From Bacteroidota bacterium (GTDB taxonomy: Bacteria > Bacteroidota > Bacteroidia > Chitinophagales > Chitinophagaceae): 13,474 bases of DNA. Under the pieces are notes generated by a model, which was not told where the DNA came from, did no database searches, and saw only the letters and a list, made by a program, of their open reading frames with translations. Below are positions 1 to 7,617 of the stretch, one piece after another (position 1 is the first letter of the stretch; the number at the start of each line of letters is the position of its first letter). Where the stretch lies: positions 1-13,474 of the forward strand of contig JAFAGE010000163.1 of the NCBI GenBank assembly GCA_023423015.1, read 5' to 3'. A program made the position numbers and the translations under genes.

Positions 1-1827
1 GATTAATGGGACAAGTGTGGATGGCTTCTCGCTCCATCGGGGTTTGGAAATATCAATTTCTCCAACGCACCGCATACCATATTTATCGAGAAAATTCTGA
101 ATTGTATCGGCAACTTCATTACCACCATTTTGTTTCCGCACTTCTTCCAGGAAATTGTCATCATTTATACGTTCCAGGTATGTAATTACGTCTGTTCGAG
201 GGCGGATTTCGTCGGCAACATTCAGCAAGTCAAGTCCCATCTGTGAAGTAATGTTGTTATCCACCGATTGCGTTAATATATCCGCAACATTTTTTTCGCC
301 CAGCCATTCATATATCTTCTCGTTCAACCAGGCTGAAGCGTTTATGGCAGCAAGGATCACCGCAAAGCTTCTCATATCAAAATTCAGCTTCCGCAGTGTA
401 CCAATATTTTCGATGATGTAGTCGAAGAGCTCAGATCCCTGTTTCGTAAAAATGGTTTCTTTCAGATCATCGACCGAGCTATAGATGTTATTGATGAGTT
501 CACGGACCACCGATGGTTCGGGCACGTTCTGTGCCTGCGCATAAAGCTGATTTAGCCTTGCACTGTTTTGTCCCTCCTGCTCCGGCGTGTTTTCAGGGAG
601 CGGATCAGACAAGTCGCTGCGCTCAACAATGATTTGCAAGGCGTTTTTCGTAAGTGGATCAGAGTTGCCAAGTGTAGCGAAGATTCTCTTTCTTCCTTCA
701 ACCGATGCGAGGTCTTCCGCTATTTCTACAAATAGTCTGCCCCCGGCTTCATACATCGGCCTGCCCGATAATAGCTGGAAGAAAGAAATGCCGAGAGGCC
801 GGATCGCGTCCGTCATCATCTGCTGATGGCCGACAGAGGCGTAAATGCGTTTCCTGTTTTCCGGGTTGTGAGGCAGAGGATAAAGTATTGTTATAGGCCT
901 GCTTTGAACAATGTAAATATCATTGTCCGCAATGCACCACTCGATATCCTGGGGAGCATCAAAATGTTCTTCAATTTGTTTTCCTAATCTCGCAAGCTGT
1001 AATATCTGCCCGTCATTCAACGTCTGAACTTGTTGCTGATCAGCCTCGATGTTCTGGATATAAGTGCCGCCATCCTGGTGATCATATATAGCTCTTTTCT
1101 TTTCAGCTATTGTTTTGCCAATAATTTTGTTGTTGGAGACTTTAAAATTATCAGCCGATACGATTCCACTAACCAGTGCTTCTCCGAGACCGAATCCTGC
1201 ATCAATTGATATTGTTTTCCGGTTATTCGTTACGGGATCTGCAGTAAACATAATACCAGCGTATTGCGGGAAAATCATCTTCTGAACGATTACTGCCAGA
1301 TAAACTTTACTGTGATCAAAACCGTTTTGTAACCGGTATGTTATTGCACGGTCAGTGAAAAGTGAAGACCAGCATTTTCGTATATGACTTAGAATTTTTT
1401 CTTTTCCTACAACATTCAAATAAGTATCCTGTTGACCCGCGAAGGATGCGGAAGGAAGATCTTCTGCAGTCGCACTCGAGCGAATGGCATAAGGTTCATA
1501 TTCACCGAGCTCCACGAGTTTTTTTGTAAGCTGGTCACGGATTTCTGTTGAAAGGGAGATATCCTGAATCAATCGGCGGATCTGGATAGCTACTTCCGAA
1601 ATTTCCCTTCGTTGCGCAGTTGAAAAACCGGATATTTTATTAATCAGATTAGCAAGTTCGGGATGATTTTGCAGGGCAGATTTAAAGGCGTCTGTCGTAA
1701 TGCAGAACCCCGGGGGTACGTTAATTCCGTCGATTTTTGTGAGTTCTCCCAGGTTGGCCGCTTTGCCACCAACCCATGAAAGTTTTGTTCTATCCAGTTC
1801 CTGTAGAGTCGGTACGTAATTGGGCAT
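1..1827 (-). CDS. rph: Rifampin phosphotransferase-like PEP-synthase family enzyme (3' part outside window)
   Basis: The frame is open for 609 codons from the ATG at 1827 to base 1, with no stop; the gene continues past the left edge. Family members are about 865 residues and have an ATP-grasp domain, a rifamycin-binding domain and a His swivel domain. They transfer the beta-phosphate of ATP to the ansa-chain hydroxyl of rifamycins, in the cytoplasm. Seen here: the PPDK/PEP-synthase N-terminal domain (about residues 1-315) with VGGKAANLGEL at 19-29 (K22), AIRSSATAEDLPSASFAGQQ at 114-133 (R116), FTADPV at 194-199, GFGLGEALVSG at 211-221, and DIEW plus VQSRP at 294-297 and 307-311. The second domain starts with GHQQMMTDAIRPLGISFFQ (333-351) and PMYEAGGRLFV (357-367), which I recognise as Rph-type rather than housekeeping PpsA. 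YGMRCVGEIDIS lies near residue 585. The catalytic His domain is not in the window. The ATG at 1827 is preferred because MPNYVPTLQELDRTKL aligns with Rph N-termini; an in-frame TGA lies upstream at 1885-1887. Family call is strong; activity on rifampin is inferred. Confidence 0.9.
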   Translation of the reverse strand, partial: MPNYVPTLQELDRTKLSWVGGKAANLGELTKIDGINVPPGFCITTDAFKSALQNHPELANLINKISGFSTAQRREISEVAIQIRRLIQDISLSTEIRDQLTKKLVELGEYEPYAIRSSATAEDLPSASFAGQQDTYLNVVGKEKILSHIRKCWSSLFTDRAITYRLQNGFDHSKVYLAVIVQKMIFPQYAGIMFTADPVTNNRKTISIDAGFGLGEALVSGIVSADNFKVSNNKIIGKTIAEKKRAIYDHQDGGTYIQNIEADQQQVQTLNDGQILQLARLGKQIEEHFDAPQDIEWCIADNDIYIVQSRPITILYPLPHNPENRKRIYASVGHQQMMTDAIRPLGISFFQLLSGRPMYEAGGRLFVEIAEDLASVEGRKRIFATLGNSDPLTKNALQIIVERSDLSDPLPENTPEQEGQNSARLNQLYAQAQNVPEPSVVRELINNIYSSVDDLKETIFTKQGSELFDYIIENIGTLRKLNFDMRSFAVILAAINASAWLNEKIYEWLGEKNVADILTQSVDNNITSQMGLDLLNVADEIRPRTDVITYLERINDDNFLEEVRKQNGGNEVADTIQNFLDKYGMRCVGEIDISKPRWSEKPSTLVPLI

Positions 1828-1850
1828 GCAGATGTATTTGCCGTTTATGG

Positions 1851-1908
1851 TGTTAGCAGAAGCACGCAATTTCAGAACCTTTTTTCACATATTTCGGGCC
1901 TGCTAACA
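1851..1908. repeat. 9-bp perfect inverted repeat upstream of the rph-like gene
   Basis: TGTTAGCAG at 1851-1859 and its exact reverse complement CTGCTAACA at 1900-1908 are separated by 40 bases. The near arm lies 24 bases before the rph-like start codon. The wide spacing suits a two-site operator or a long-loop hairpin in the leader better than a terminator. No known regulator motif is recognised, and function is inference. Confidence 0.5.
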
Positions 1909-1911
1909 TTC

Positions 1912-1939
1912 GTCTCACGTCTCACGTTTCACGTCTGAC
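1912..1939. repeat. Four tandem 7-bp units (GTCTCAC-type)
   Basis: Units are GTCTCAC, GTCTCAC, GTTTCAC and GTCTGAC in direct succession. The first two are identical and the last two each differ by one base. They lie in the divergent region between the rph-like gene and the TonB-dependent receptor. They could be a simple-sequence repeat or repeated binding sites. Confidence 0.75.
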
Positions 1940-1951
1940 TTCAACGTTGAA
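1940..1951. promoter_or_regulatory. 12-bp perfect palindrome TTCAACGTTGAA
   Basis: This self-complementary dodecamer directly follows the heptamer repeats and precedes an AT-rich stretch (1958-1976), about 76 bases before the preferred receptor start. Its position suits an operator for a dimeric regulator acting on the divergent promoters. A poor match to the Bacteroidota promoter pattern (TTG at 1947-1949, then 19 bases, then TATTTCTT at 1969-1976) is too weak to call. The palindrome is directly visible; its role is a guess. Confidence 0.35.
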
Positions 1952-2027
1952 ACTTCGTTAATATTAAATATTTCTTTCACATGTATGGGTGATTGAGTAC
2001 CTTAGAACCGCCTCAAACCAAAATTGC

Positions 2028-4424
2028 GTGAAACGCGCCCTGCTTATTCCTCTCATGGCGGTTCATGCTGCTGCCTTCGCCCAGAACATCAGCGGCAGAA
2101 TCGAAGAAAATGGAACCCCACTTTCTCTGGTAAACGTGTTGTTGTTAAATCAAAAAGATTCTTCATTACAAGTTGCCGCGATCAGTAATGATACGGGAAC
2201 CTTCGCATTTGAAAATGTTCGTGCGGGGCAATACCTTCTTAAGATTTCCCGGGTAGGATACCAGGAAGAATATTCACCTGCCTTCGATCTAAACGGTAAT
2301 GTTACACTTCCCCCGATTTCTTTGAGACGTATTGACAATCATTTGCAGCAGGTAACGGTGACAGGTAAGCGACCCTTTGTAGAGCAACGGATCGACCGGA
2401 TGATTGTGAATGTGGCCAACAGCATTATCTCCAGTGGCAGCACAGCTCTCGAAGTTTTGGAAAAAGCGCCGGGCATTATCATCGACCGGCAGAATGATCA
2501 GATCATTTTCAAGGGCAAGGAAGGAGTGATAGTTTATATAGATGGTAAGCAGACCTATCTTTCCATGCAGGATGTTGTTGCCTTGTTGCGGAGCATGCCG
2601 AGCGACAATGTAGACCGCATTGAACTCATCACCAATCCTTCCGCGAAATACGATGCATCGGGCAATGCCGGCATAATCGATATTCGTTTAAAGAAAAACA
2701 ATAATGTAGGTACGAATGGTTTGATTTCGGCATCTGTCGGTTCTGGCAGATATGGCAGACAGCGTGGAAGTTTGCAGGTAAATCATCGGACCAACAAGAT
2801 TAATGTATACGGTAACTACGGTGTTAATCCCGAGCGTACATACATGGATTTTAATATCCGGAGAAATCAACCCGACAGCGGGCAGAGAAATATTATTCAG
2901 TCGCTTTCGTACATCCGTTTCAGGAATATGTCGCATACTGCCCGTGTGGGTGTAGATTATTTTTTAAACAGAAAAACCACGCTTGGAGTGGGTTGGTCTG
3001 GAAACTGGAACGAGGTGCACGAAAGAAGTCCCGCAGAAATTACCTTTAGAAGAGCAACAGATGCACCTGTGTACCTGCACACCCGATCGGCAAAGTCTAT
3101 CGATGATGTGCGGAGCAACCAGGTGTTTAATTTCAACGTGCAGCATGCTTATTCAGCTGGTTCGCAGTTAAGCGCTGATGTTGATTTCGGACGCTTTACG
3201 CGCACGTTCGATAATACATTGAACACGGTTACCCTTATTCCTCATGATCCAGATGGTATCGTAGAGAACCAGGTTTCGTTTATGCCGGTAACCATCGACA
3301 TATTAACTTTTAAATCGGATTATTCGAAAGGCCTGGCAAAAGGATGGAAGATGGAAACTGGTGTAAAGATCAGCAATGTCAGCGCCGACAACAACATGCG
3401 ATTCAGCACCGGCCTGAATGGAAATATTGGAATAGACAGCGCGTTGTCGAACCATTTCAAATACTCAGAAGAAGTGTACGCTGCCTACATAAGCTTCTCG
3501 GGTAAGCTGAATGAGAAAACAGATGTGCTGTTTGGATTACGTGGTGAACAAACGCATTCCATTGCGAACTCAATTTCGTTAAAGGACGTAACAGAAAAAA
3601 ATTATTTCAATATATTCCCAAGTGCATTTATAAACAGGGTGCTGGATAAAAACAATACCCTGACTTTATCTTACAGTTATCGCATAGACCGGCCGAACTA
3701 CCAGGCATTAAATCCTGCGCGGAGTTACCTTGATCCGTTTTCGTATAGTTCAGGAAATCCGTTTATGACGCCGCAGTATTCACATTCGCTGGAATTAAAA
3801 CATGGATTCAAGAATAAACTGTTTACATCTCTGGGAGCTACTTTAATCAACGATCTGATCTTTTTCATCATGCAACCAATAGATGGCAAGATGGCACAAC
3901 GAAGACCGGAGAATCTTAAGAATGCGCAGACGTATAACTTAACAGTAAGTTTCCCGGTGACGGTAATGAATGGATGGAATATGCAGAATACGCTTGTTGG
4001 TGTTTATAGTTCATTCAAATTTAACTATCGTGGAACCGTGGTGCACAATAAACAAATGGGTGGAAGGTTTAATAGTTCACATACGTTCCTTTTTGGAAAG
4101 GGATGGACAGGAGAGATGATGGGCCGGCTGAACTCACCAGCTGTTTATGCGCTTGCAAAATCGCCATGGATGGGATCGCTTGATGCGGGAGTGCAGAAAG
4201 CAATTGGAAAGAACCTGAAGGTTAAACTAAATTTCCAGGATATATTTCACAGCAACAGGATACTTGGAAAGATCGATGAAGTCGGTTATCAGAACGATGT
4301 GGAGATTATTTTCGATTCCAGGATCATCATGCTGAATATTACTTACGCATTGGGAAACCAGCAGCTGAAATCGGCACGGCAAAGGAAAGCCGCCGCTGAA
4401 GATGAGATCAGGCGTACCAACTAA
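2028..4424 (+). CDS. TonB-dependent outer-membrane receptor, OMP_b-brl_3 type (no SusD partner)
   Basis: This encodes an outer-membrane beta-barrel receptor of the Bacteroidota 'outer membrane beta-barrel family', expected to import an unknown substrate using TonB energy. The frame can start at GTG 1989 or GTG 2028. I prefer 2028 because it gives a compact signal peptide, MKRALLIPLMAVHAAAFAQ, with likely cleavage after AFA at residue 18; the longer form only adds 13 residues with no such shape. The two nearby ATGs (1981, 1985) are out of frame and stop at once. Domains in the 798-residue form are: a carboxypeptidase-regulatory-like fold at about 20-102 (ISGRIEENGTPLSLVNVLL), a QVTVTGKRPF link, a plug at about 140-225 (LEKAPGI, VYIDGK, VDRIELITNPSAKYDASG), then a barrel. 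The barrel carries the family signature SYRIDRPNYQALNPARSYLD followed by SGNP near 548-575, and ends with the usual basic tail. There is no adjacent susD, sigma or anti-sigma gene on its own side. It is divergent from the rph-like gene and followed after 123 bases by an ABC permease. Substrate unknown. Confidence 0.9.
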   Translation: MKRALLIPLMAVHAAAFAQNISGRIEENGTPLSLVNVLLLNQKDSSLQVAAISNDTGTFAFENVRAGQYLLKISRVGYQEEYSPAFDLNGNVTLPPISLRRIDNHLQQVTVTGKRPFVEQRIDRMIVNVANSIISSGSTALEVLEKAPGIIIDRQNDQIIFKGKEGVIVYIDGKQTYLSMQDVVALLRSMPSDNVDRIELITNPSAKYDASGNAGIIDIRLKKNNNVGTNGLISASVGSGRYGRQRGSLQVNHRTNKINVYGNYGVNPERTYMDFNIRRNQPDSGQRNIIQSLSYIRFRNMSHTARVGVDYFLNRKTTLGVGWSGNWNEVHERSPAEITFRRATDAPVYLHTRSAKSIDDVRSNQVFNFNVQHAYSAGSQLSADVDFGRFTRTFDNTLNTVTLIPHDPDGIVENQVSFMPVTIDILTFKSDYSKGLAKGWKMETGVKISNVSADNNMRFSTGLNGNIGIDSALSNHFKYSEEVYAAYISFSGKLNEKTDVLFGLRGEQTHSIANSISLKDVTEKNYFNIFPSAFINRVLDKNNTLTLSYSYRIDRPNYQALNPARSYLDPFSYSSGNPFMTPQYSHSLELKHGFKNKLFTSLGATLINDLIFFIMQPIDGKMAQRRPENLKNAQTYNLTVSFPVTVMNGWNMQNTLVGVYSSFKFNYRGTVVHNKQMGGRFNSSHTFLFGKGWTGEMMGRLNSPAVYALAKSPWMGSLDAGVQKAIGKNLKVKLNFQDIFHSNRILGKIDEVGYQNDVEIIFDSRIIMLNITYALGNQQLKSARQRKAAAEDEIRRTN

Positions 4425-4547
4425 ACCGCGCACCTGTTGTCGGACGCTTGTACTAAAAACGAACAGTCCGAAATTCTTCCGATAAATCCTAACTTACTGC
4501 TTTATACCTTTTTATCCAACTGGCATTAATGTTGGCCATCTTTAAGC

Positions 4548-6917
4548 ATGCTTAAGAATTACCTCGTTGTCGCTTTCAGAAATTTGTGGCGCAGCAAGCT
4601 GATCTCCATCATCAATCTTGGAGGATTGATTCTCGGAATCACGTTTACCATTGTGATCATGCTTTGGGTAAATGATGAGCAGAAAGTGGACAAGTTTCAT
4701 AACGACGTTGAAAGGATTTACAACGTGTACATCCGGGAATTCAGTGGCGGTAAGGCAGCGCAGGATATTTCTACACAGGGTCTGCTCGCGGAAGAAATGA
4801 AAAAAAAGCTGTCTGCCGTTGAACACGCGGTAGTCTATGATCAAAGCAGGGAAAGCGTGTTCCTGTGGAACGATAAAAAAATTAAGTTTTCAGGTTTATT
4901 TGCCAACGAAGATTTTTTAAAAACATTCACTTACCCGCTGGTTGCGGGGAAGATAGAGAATTTACTTGCCTCACCCACTTCAATTGTGATATCAAAGAAG
5001 ATGGCGATCGCGTTTTTCGGATCCCCGGATGATGCAATGGGAAAAAGTCTTCGATTCAGGGATCAGGATAATTTTATAGTGGAAGCGGTATTTGACGACG
5101 TGCCAGTTCATTCGAGCATGCAATTCGAGTTCCTGATCAACTGGCACTATTTCATGAGCAAGAGCCCCTGGTTTCGCGATTTTGGCAATACCGGTCCTCA
5201 CACTTGTGTGATGTTGAAAAAGGATGCCGATCCTGAAGCGTTTGAAGCCGGAATAAAAGACTTTCTTGATAATTACGACTATGGCCAGGGGCCCGATTAT
5301 AAATTGGATCTTTTTCTTCAAGGTTATGATGAACAGTACCTGTATTCTGCATTTAAAGACGGGTACATTTCCGGCGGAAGAATTCAATATGTGCAATTGT
5401 TCAGTGTTGTGGCTGCATTTATCCTGATCATTGCCTGTATCAATTTCATGAACCTGAGCACAGCACGTTCGTTGAAGCGTGCCAGGGAGATTGGCGTCAG
5501 AAAGGTTGTGGGTGCTGCCAGGGGCACACTCATTTTTCAATTTGTTACAGAAGCCTTTTTGCTTGCATTGATGGCAACCGGTGGCGCGCTCATCCTGGTA
5601 CAGATGTTAATGCCGGCATTCAATACTATCACCGGAAAAGAAATTCAGCTGCCTTTCCATGATATCAGATTCTGGATGAGTATCGGGGCTGTGTTGATCA
5701 CGGCTGCCCTGCTGGCAGGCTTATACCCGGCGTGGTATATCTCTTCATTCGATCCCGTTAAAGCTTTGAAAGGAAATCTGAAATTCAGAACGGAAGCCGT
5801 TTTGTTCCGCAAGGGGTTAATTATTTTTCAGTTCACGTTGTCCATTTTGCTGATCGTAGTGACACTGGTCGTAGCAAAACAGATACAATATGTGCAAAAC
5901 AAGAACCTTGGATATGAACGCGACAACCTCTTACTACTTCCCGTAGAAGGAAATATCATCAATAAATATTCGCTGTTCAAGGATAAGGTAAAGCGGATCA
6001 GGGGTGTAGCAAATGTGAGTAAGATGACAGCAGCACCCATTAACCTCGACAGTTACACGAATTCGGTGAGCTGGCCGGGAAAAGATCCTACTTCAAAGCC
6101 TTCGTTCGCGCAGGCTGCAGTTGGGTATGATTTTGTAAAAACCATGAAAGCTGAATTGATTGGCGGTAGAGAATTTTCTGAGCAGTTCAAAAGCGACTCT
6201 GCAGCTTTTATGATCAACGAAACTGCGCAAAAAAAAATGAACCTCAAAGATCCTGTGGGAACTCCACTCGAGTTCAATGGAATAAAAGGAACGATTGTAG
6301 GCCTCGTTAAAGATTTTCATTTCAGGACGCTTCATGATCCCATCGCTCCATTGGTGATGCACATGGGCGAGCATGCCGGCTATGGAGCCATCCTGATCAG
6401 AACGCAAACGGAAAATACATCACAACTAATCAGTGCTCTTGAAGAAGTGTGGGAAGAAATGAACCCAAGTTTCCCGTTCAACGTATACTTCACCGACGAA
6501 GAGTACCAGAAGCTATACCAGTCAGAACGCCTCACCGGGATATTAAGTAAATATTTTTCCGCATTGGGAATCGTTATTTCCTGCATGGGTTTACTGGGGC
6601 TCGCGGTATTCAGCGCGCAGCAAAGAACCCGCGAAATTGGTATCCGGAAAGTACTTGGTGCCAGCACAACTTCGATATTTACATTGTTGTCGAAGGATTT
6701 TGCGGTTTTGGTGGTTATTTCAATCCTTTTCGCGATTCCCGTATCATGGTGGGTAAGCCGCGACTGGCTTGACACATTTGAGTATCATGTAAACCTGGAA
6801 TGGTGGATGTTTGTACTTGCTGCTCTATTTGCATTGTTGATCGCGTTGATTACTGTAGGAGTGCAGGCACTGCGGTCGGCGGTAGCAAACCCTGTTAAAA
6901 GCCTGCGCACAGAATAG
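4548..6917 (+). CDS. MacB/FtsX-family ABC transporter permease (tandem FtsX domains)
   Basis: This 789-residue inner-membrane protein starts MLKNYLVVAFRNLWRSK, the usual N-terminus of Bacteroidota MacB-like permeases. Eight likely membrane segments are seen near 18-41, 283-303, 329-352, 375-400, 422-444, 670-690, 718-737 and 752-773. Two large extracytoplasmic MacB_PCD-like domains lie at about 42-280 and 445-667. Each half has the conserved FtsX cytoplasmic loop: RAREIGVRKVVGA at 311-323 and the matching QQRTREIGIRKVLGAS after segment 6. The protein ends with the typical NPVKSLRTE. Such permeases pair with a LolD/MacB-like ATPase and act by mechanotransmission on exported or envelope substrates; no ATPase gene is in the window. 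It is 123 bases after the receptor and 59 bases before the sigma gene, all on one strand, so co-transcription is possible but not shown. Family call is firm; substrate is unknown. Confidence 0.92.
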   Translation: MLKNYLVVAFRNLWRSKLISIINLGGLILGITFTIVIMLWVNDEQKVDKFHNDVERIYNVYIREFSGGKAAQDISTQGLLAEEMKKKLSAVEHAVVYDQSRESVFLWNDKKIKFSGLFANEDFLKTFTYPLVAGKIENLLASPTSIVISKKMAIAFFGSPDDAMGKSLRFRDQDNFIVEAVFDDVPVHSSMQFEFLINWHYFMSKSPWFRDFGNTGPHTCVMLKKDADPEAFEAGIKDFLDNYDYGQGPDYKLDLFLQGYDEQYLYSAFKDGYISGGRIQYVQLFSVVAAFILIIACINFMNLSTARSLKRAREIGVRKVVGAARGTLIFQFVTEAFLLALMATGGALILVQMLMPAFNTITGKEIQLPFHDIRFWMSIGAVLITAALLAGLYPAWYISSFDPVKALKGNLKFRTEAVLFRKGLIIFQFTLSILLIVVTLVVAKQIQYVQNKNLGYERDNLLLLPVEGNIINKYSLFKDKVKRIRGVANVSKMTAAPINLDSYTNSVSWPGKDPTSKPSFAQAAVGYDFVKTMKAELIGGREFSEQFKSDSAAFMINETAQKKMNLKDPVGTPLEFNGIKGTIVGLVKDFHFRTLHDPIAPLVMHMGEHAGYGAILIRTQTENTSQLISALEEVWEEMNPSFPFNVYFTDEEYQKLYQSERLTGILSKYFSALGIVISCMGLLGLAVFSAQQRTREIGIRKVLGASTTSIFTLLSKDFAVLVVISILFAIPVSWWVSRDWLDTFEYHVNLEWWMFVLAALFALLIALITVGVQALRSAVANPVKSLRTE

Positions 6918-6931
6918 AGTTCCTGTTTTTT
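6909..6931 (+). terminator. Weak candidate intrinsic terminator overlapping the permease stop codon
   Basis: ACAGAA (6909-6914) can pair with TT-C-CTGT (6920-6926, one bulged C) around a five-base loop, followed by a run of six T ending at 6931. The stem is short and AT-rich, so it would be a weak terminator at best. It would separate the permease from the sigma gene. Confidence 0.3.
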
Positions 6932-6976
6932 CAATACTTTCAGCCTTTGTAAGCCCCGCGTTAAGCCGCTACACAA

Positions 6977-7555
6977 ATGGTTATACATTCCACGGATGAA
7001 CAACTCGTACACTTGCTGAAAGTGGGGGATGTTGAAGCATTTAATGAGATATACGCGCGTTACTGGAAACTGCTCCTCTATATTGCCGGAAAACGACTGG
7101 ATAATATCGCCGAGGCTGAGGAGGCGGTACAAAATATTTTTACTGACCTCTGGGCGAGGCGCTCTTCCCTTGAAATCAAACGGTCTCTCAAATATTACCT
7201 GGCTGCAGCTGTCCAATACCAGGTGATGAGCATCCTGGGGAGAAACTCCAGGTTGGTTCAAATGGAAGAAGCCGGGGAAAACCCTTCAGCACTCCGGGCC
7301 GACCAGCGGCTGCATTTTCAGCAGCTCGAAGAACAATTACAGCAGATTGTTCAGGCACTCCCTGAACGTTGTCGCCTTGTATACCAACTCAGCCGCGAAG
7401 AAGGCCTGAGCAACAAAGCTATCGCTGCGCATCTTGGTATTTCTGAAAAAACGGTTGAAAATCAACTCACCAAAGCATTGGCGCGACTGAGGGCCGGCCT
7501 TGGTGACAAAGCCTATCTACTTCTCCTGATCCTGGCAACAAACGACTCCCTGTGA
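6977..7555 (+). CDS. ECF-type RNA polymerase sigma-70 factor
   Basis: This 192-residue ECF sigma factor of the Bacteroidota FecI-like/SusCD-associated group directs RNA polymerase to a small regulon, most likely the downstream susC-susD pair. Sigma region 2 is at about 20-85 (EVEAFNEIYARYW-type helix 19-30, then EAEEAVQNIFTDLWARR at 46-62). Region 4 is at about 127-172, with LPERCRLVYQLSREEGLSNKA and the helix-turn-helix LGISEKTVENQLTKALARLR at 153-172. No region 3 or C-terminal regulatory domain is present. The last 13 residues (from Y180) include a hydrophobic run YLLLLILA. The ATG at 6977 is the first good start after the permease and gives a full-length protein; no strong ribosome-binding site is visible, as is usual in this phylum. 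The anti-sigma gene begins 62 bases downstream. Control is probably post-translational, through FecR. Confidence 0.95.
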   Translation: MVIHSTDEQLVHLLKVGDVEAFNEIYARYWKLLLYIAGKRLDNIAEAEEAVQNIFTDLWARRSSLEIKRSLKYYLAAAVQYQVMSILGRNSRLVQMEEAGENPSALRADQRLHFQQLEEQLQQIVQALPERCRLVYQLSREEGLSNKAIAAHLGISEKTVENQLTKALARLRAGLGDKAYLLLLILATNDSL

Positions 7556-7587
7556 ATTTTCAGAAAAAAATTTAGCATGGGCGTAGG

Positions 7588-7603
7588 GGATAAAGCTTTT
7601 TCC
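7588..7603. promoter_or_regulatory. Near-perfect 16-bp palindrome just before the anti-sigma gene
   Basis: GGATAAAGCTTTTTCC pairs at seven of eight symmetrical positions (T-T mismatch at 7591/7600), ending 14 bases before the fecR-like ATG. There is no loop, so it suits a protein-binding site better than an RNA hairpin. It could be a chance feature. Confidence 0.25.
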
Positions 7604-7617
7604 GATACTTATTCTAT

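Noticed and set aside
155..896. Small plus-strand open frames (155-421, 587-826, 705-896)
   Set aside because: They lie inside the minus-strand rph-like gene, whose uninterrupted frame matches a known family. Their products resemble no family I recognise.
1..1827. Alternative call of housekeeping PEP synthase (ppsA) or PPDK
   Set aside because: The N-terminal motifs and the GHQQMMTD / PMYEAGG segments after the ATP-grasp domain fit Rph better. PpsA would show its own central-domain sequence right after the SRP motif.
4440..4471. Possible terminator hairpin after the TonB receptor (TCGGAC / GTCCGA)
   Set aside because: Only six pairs around a 20-base loop and no T run afterwards; too weak to call.
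4505..4512. TACCTTTT as a Bacteroidota -7 box for the permease gene
   Set aside because: It is close to TAnnTTTG but lacks the final G, and no -33 TTG lies at the right distance upstream.
4992..5540. 182-codon minus-strand open frame opposite the permease
   Set aside because: Shadow of the conserved permease sequence; no recognisable domain.
6785..7261. 158-codon minus-strand open frame across the permease-sigma junction
   Set aside because: It runs antisense to two conserved genes and has no recognisable domain.
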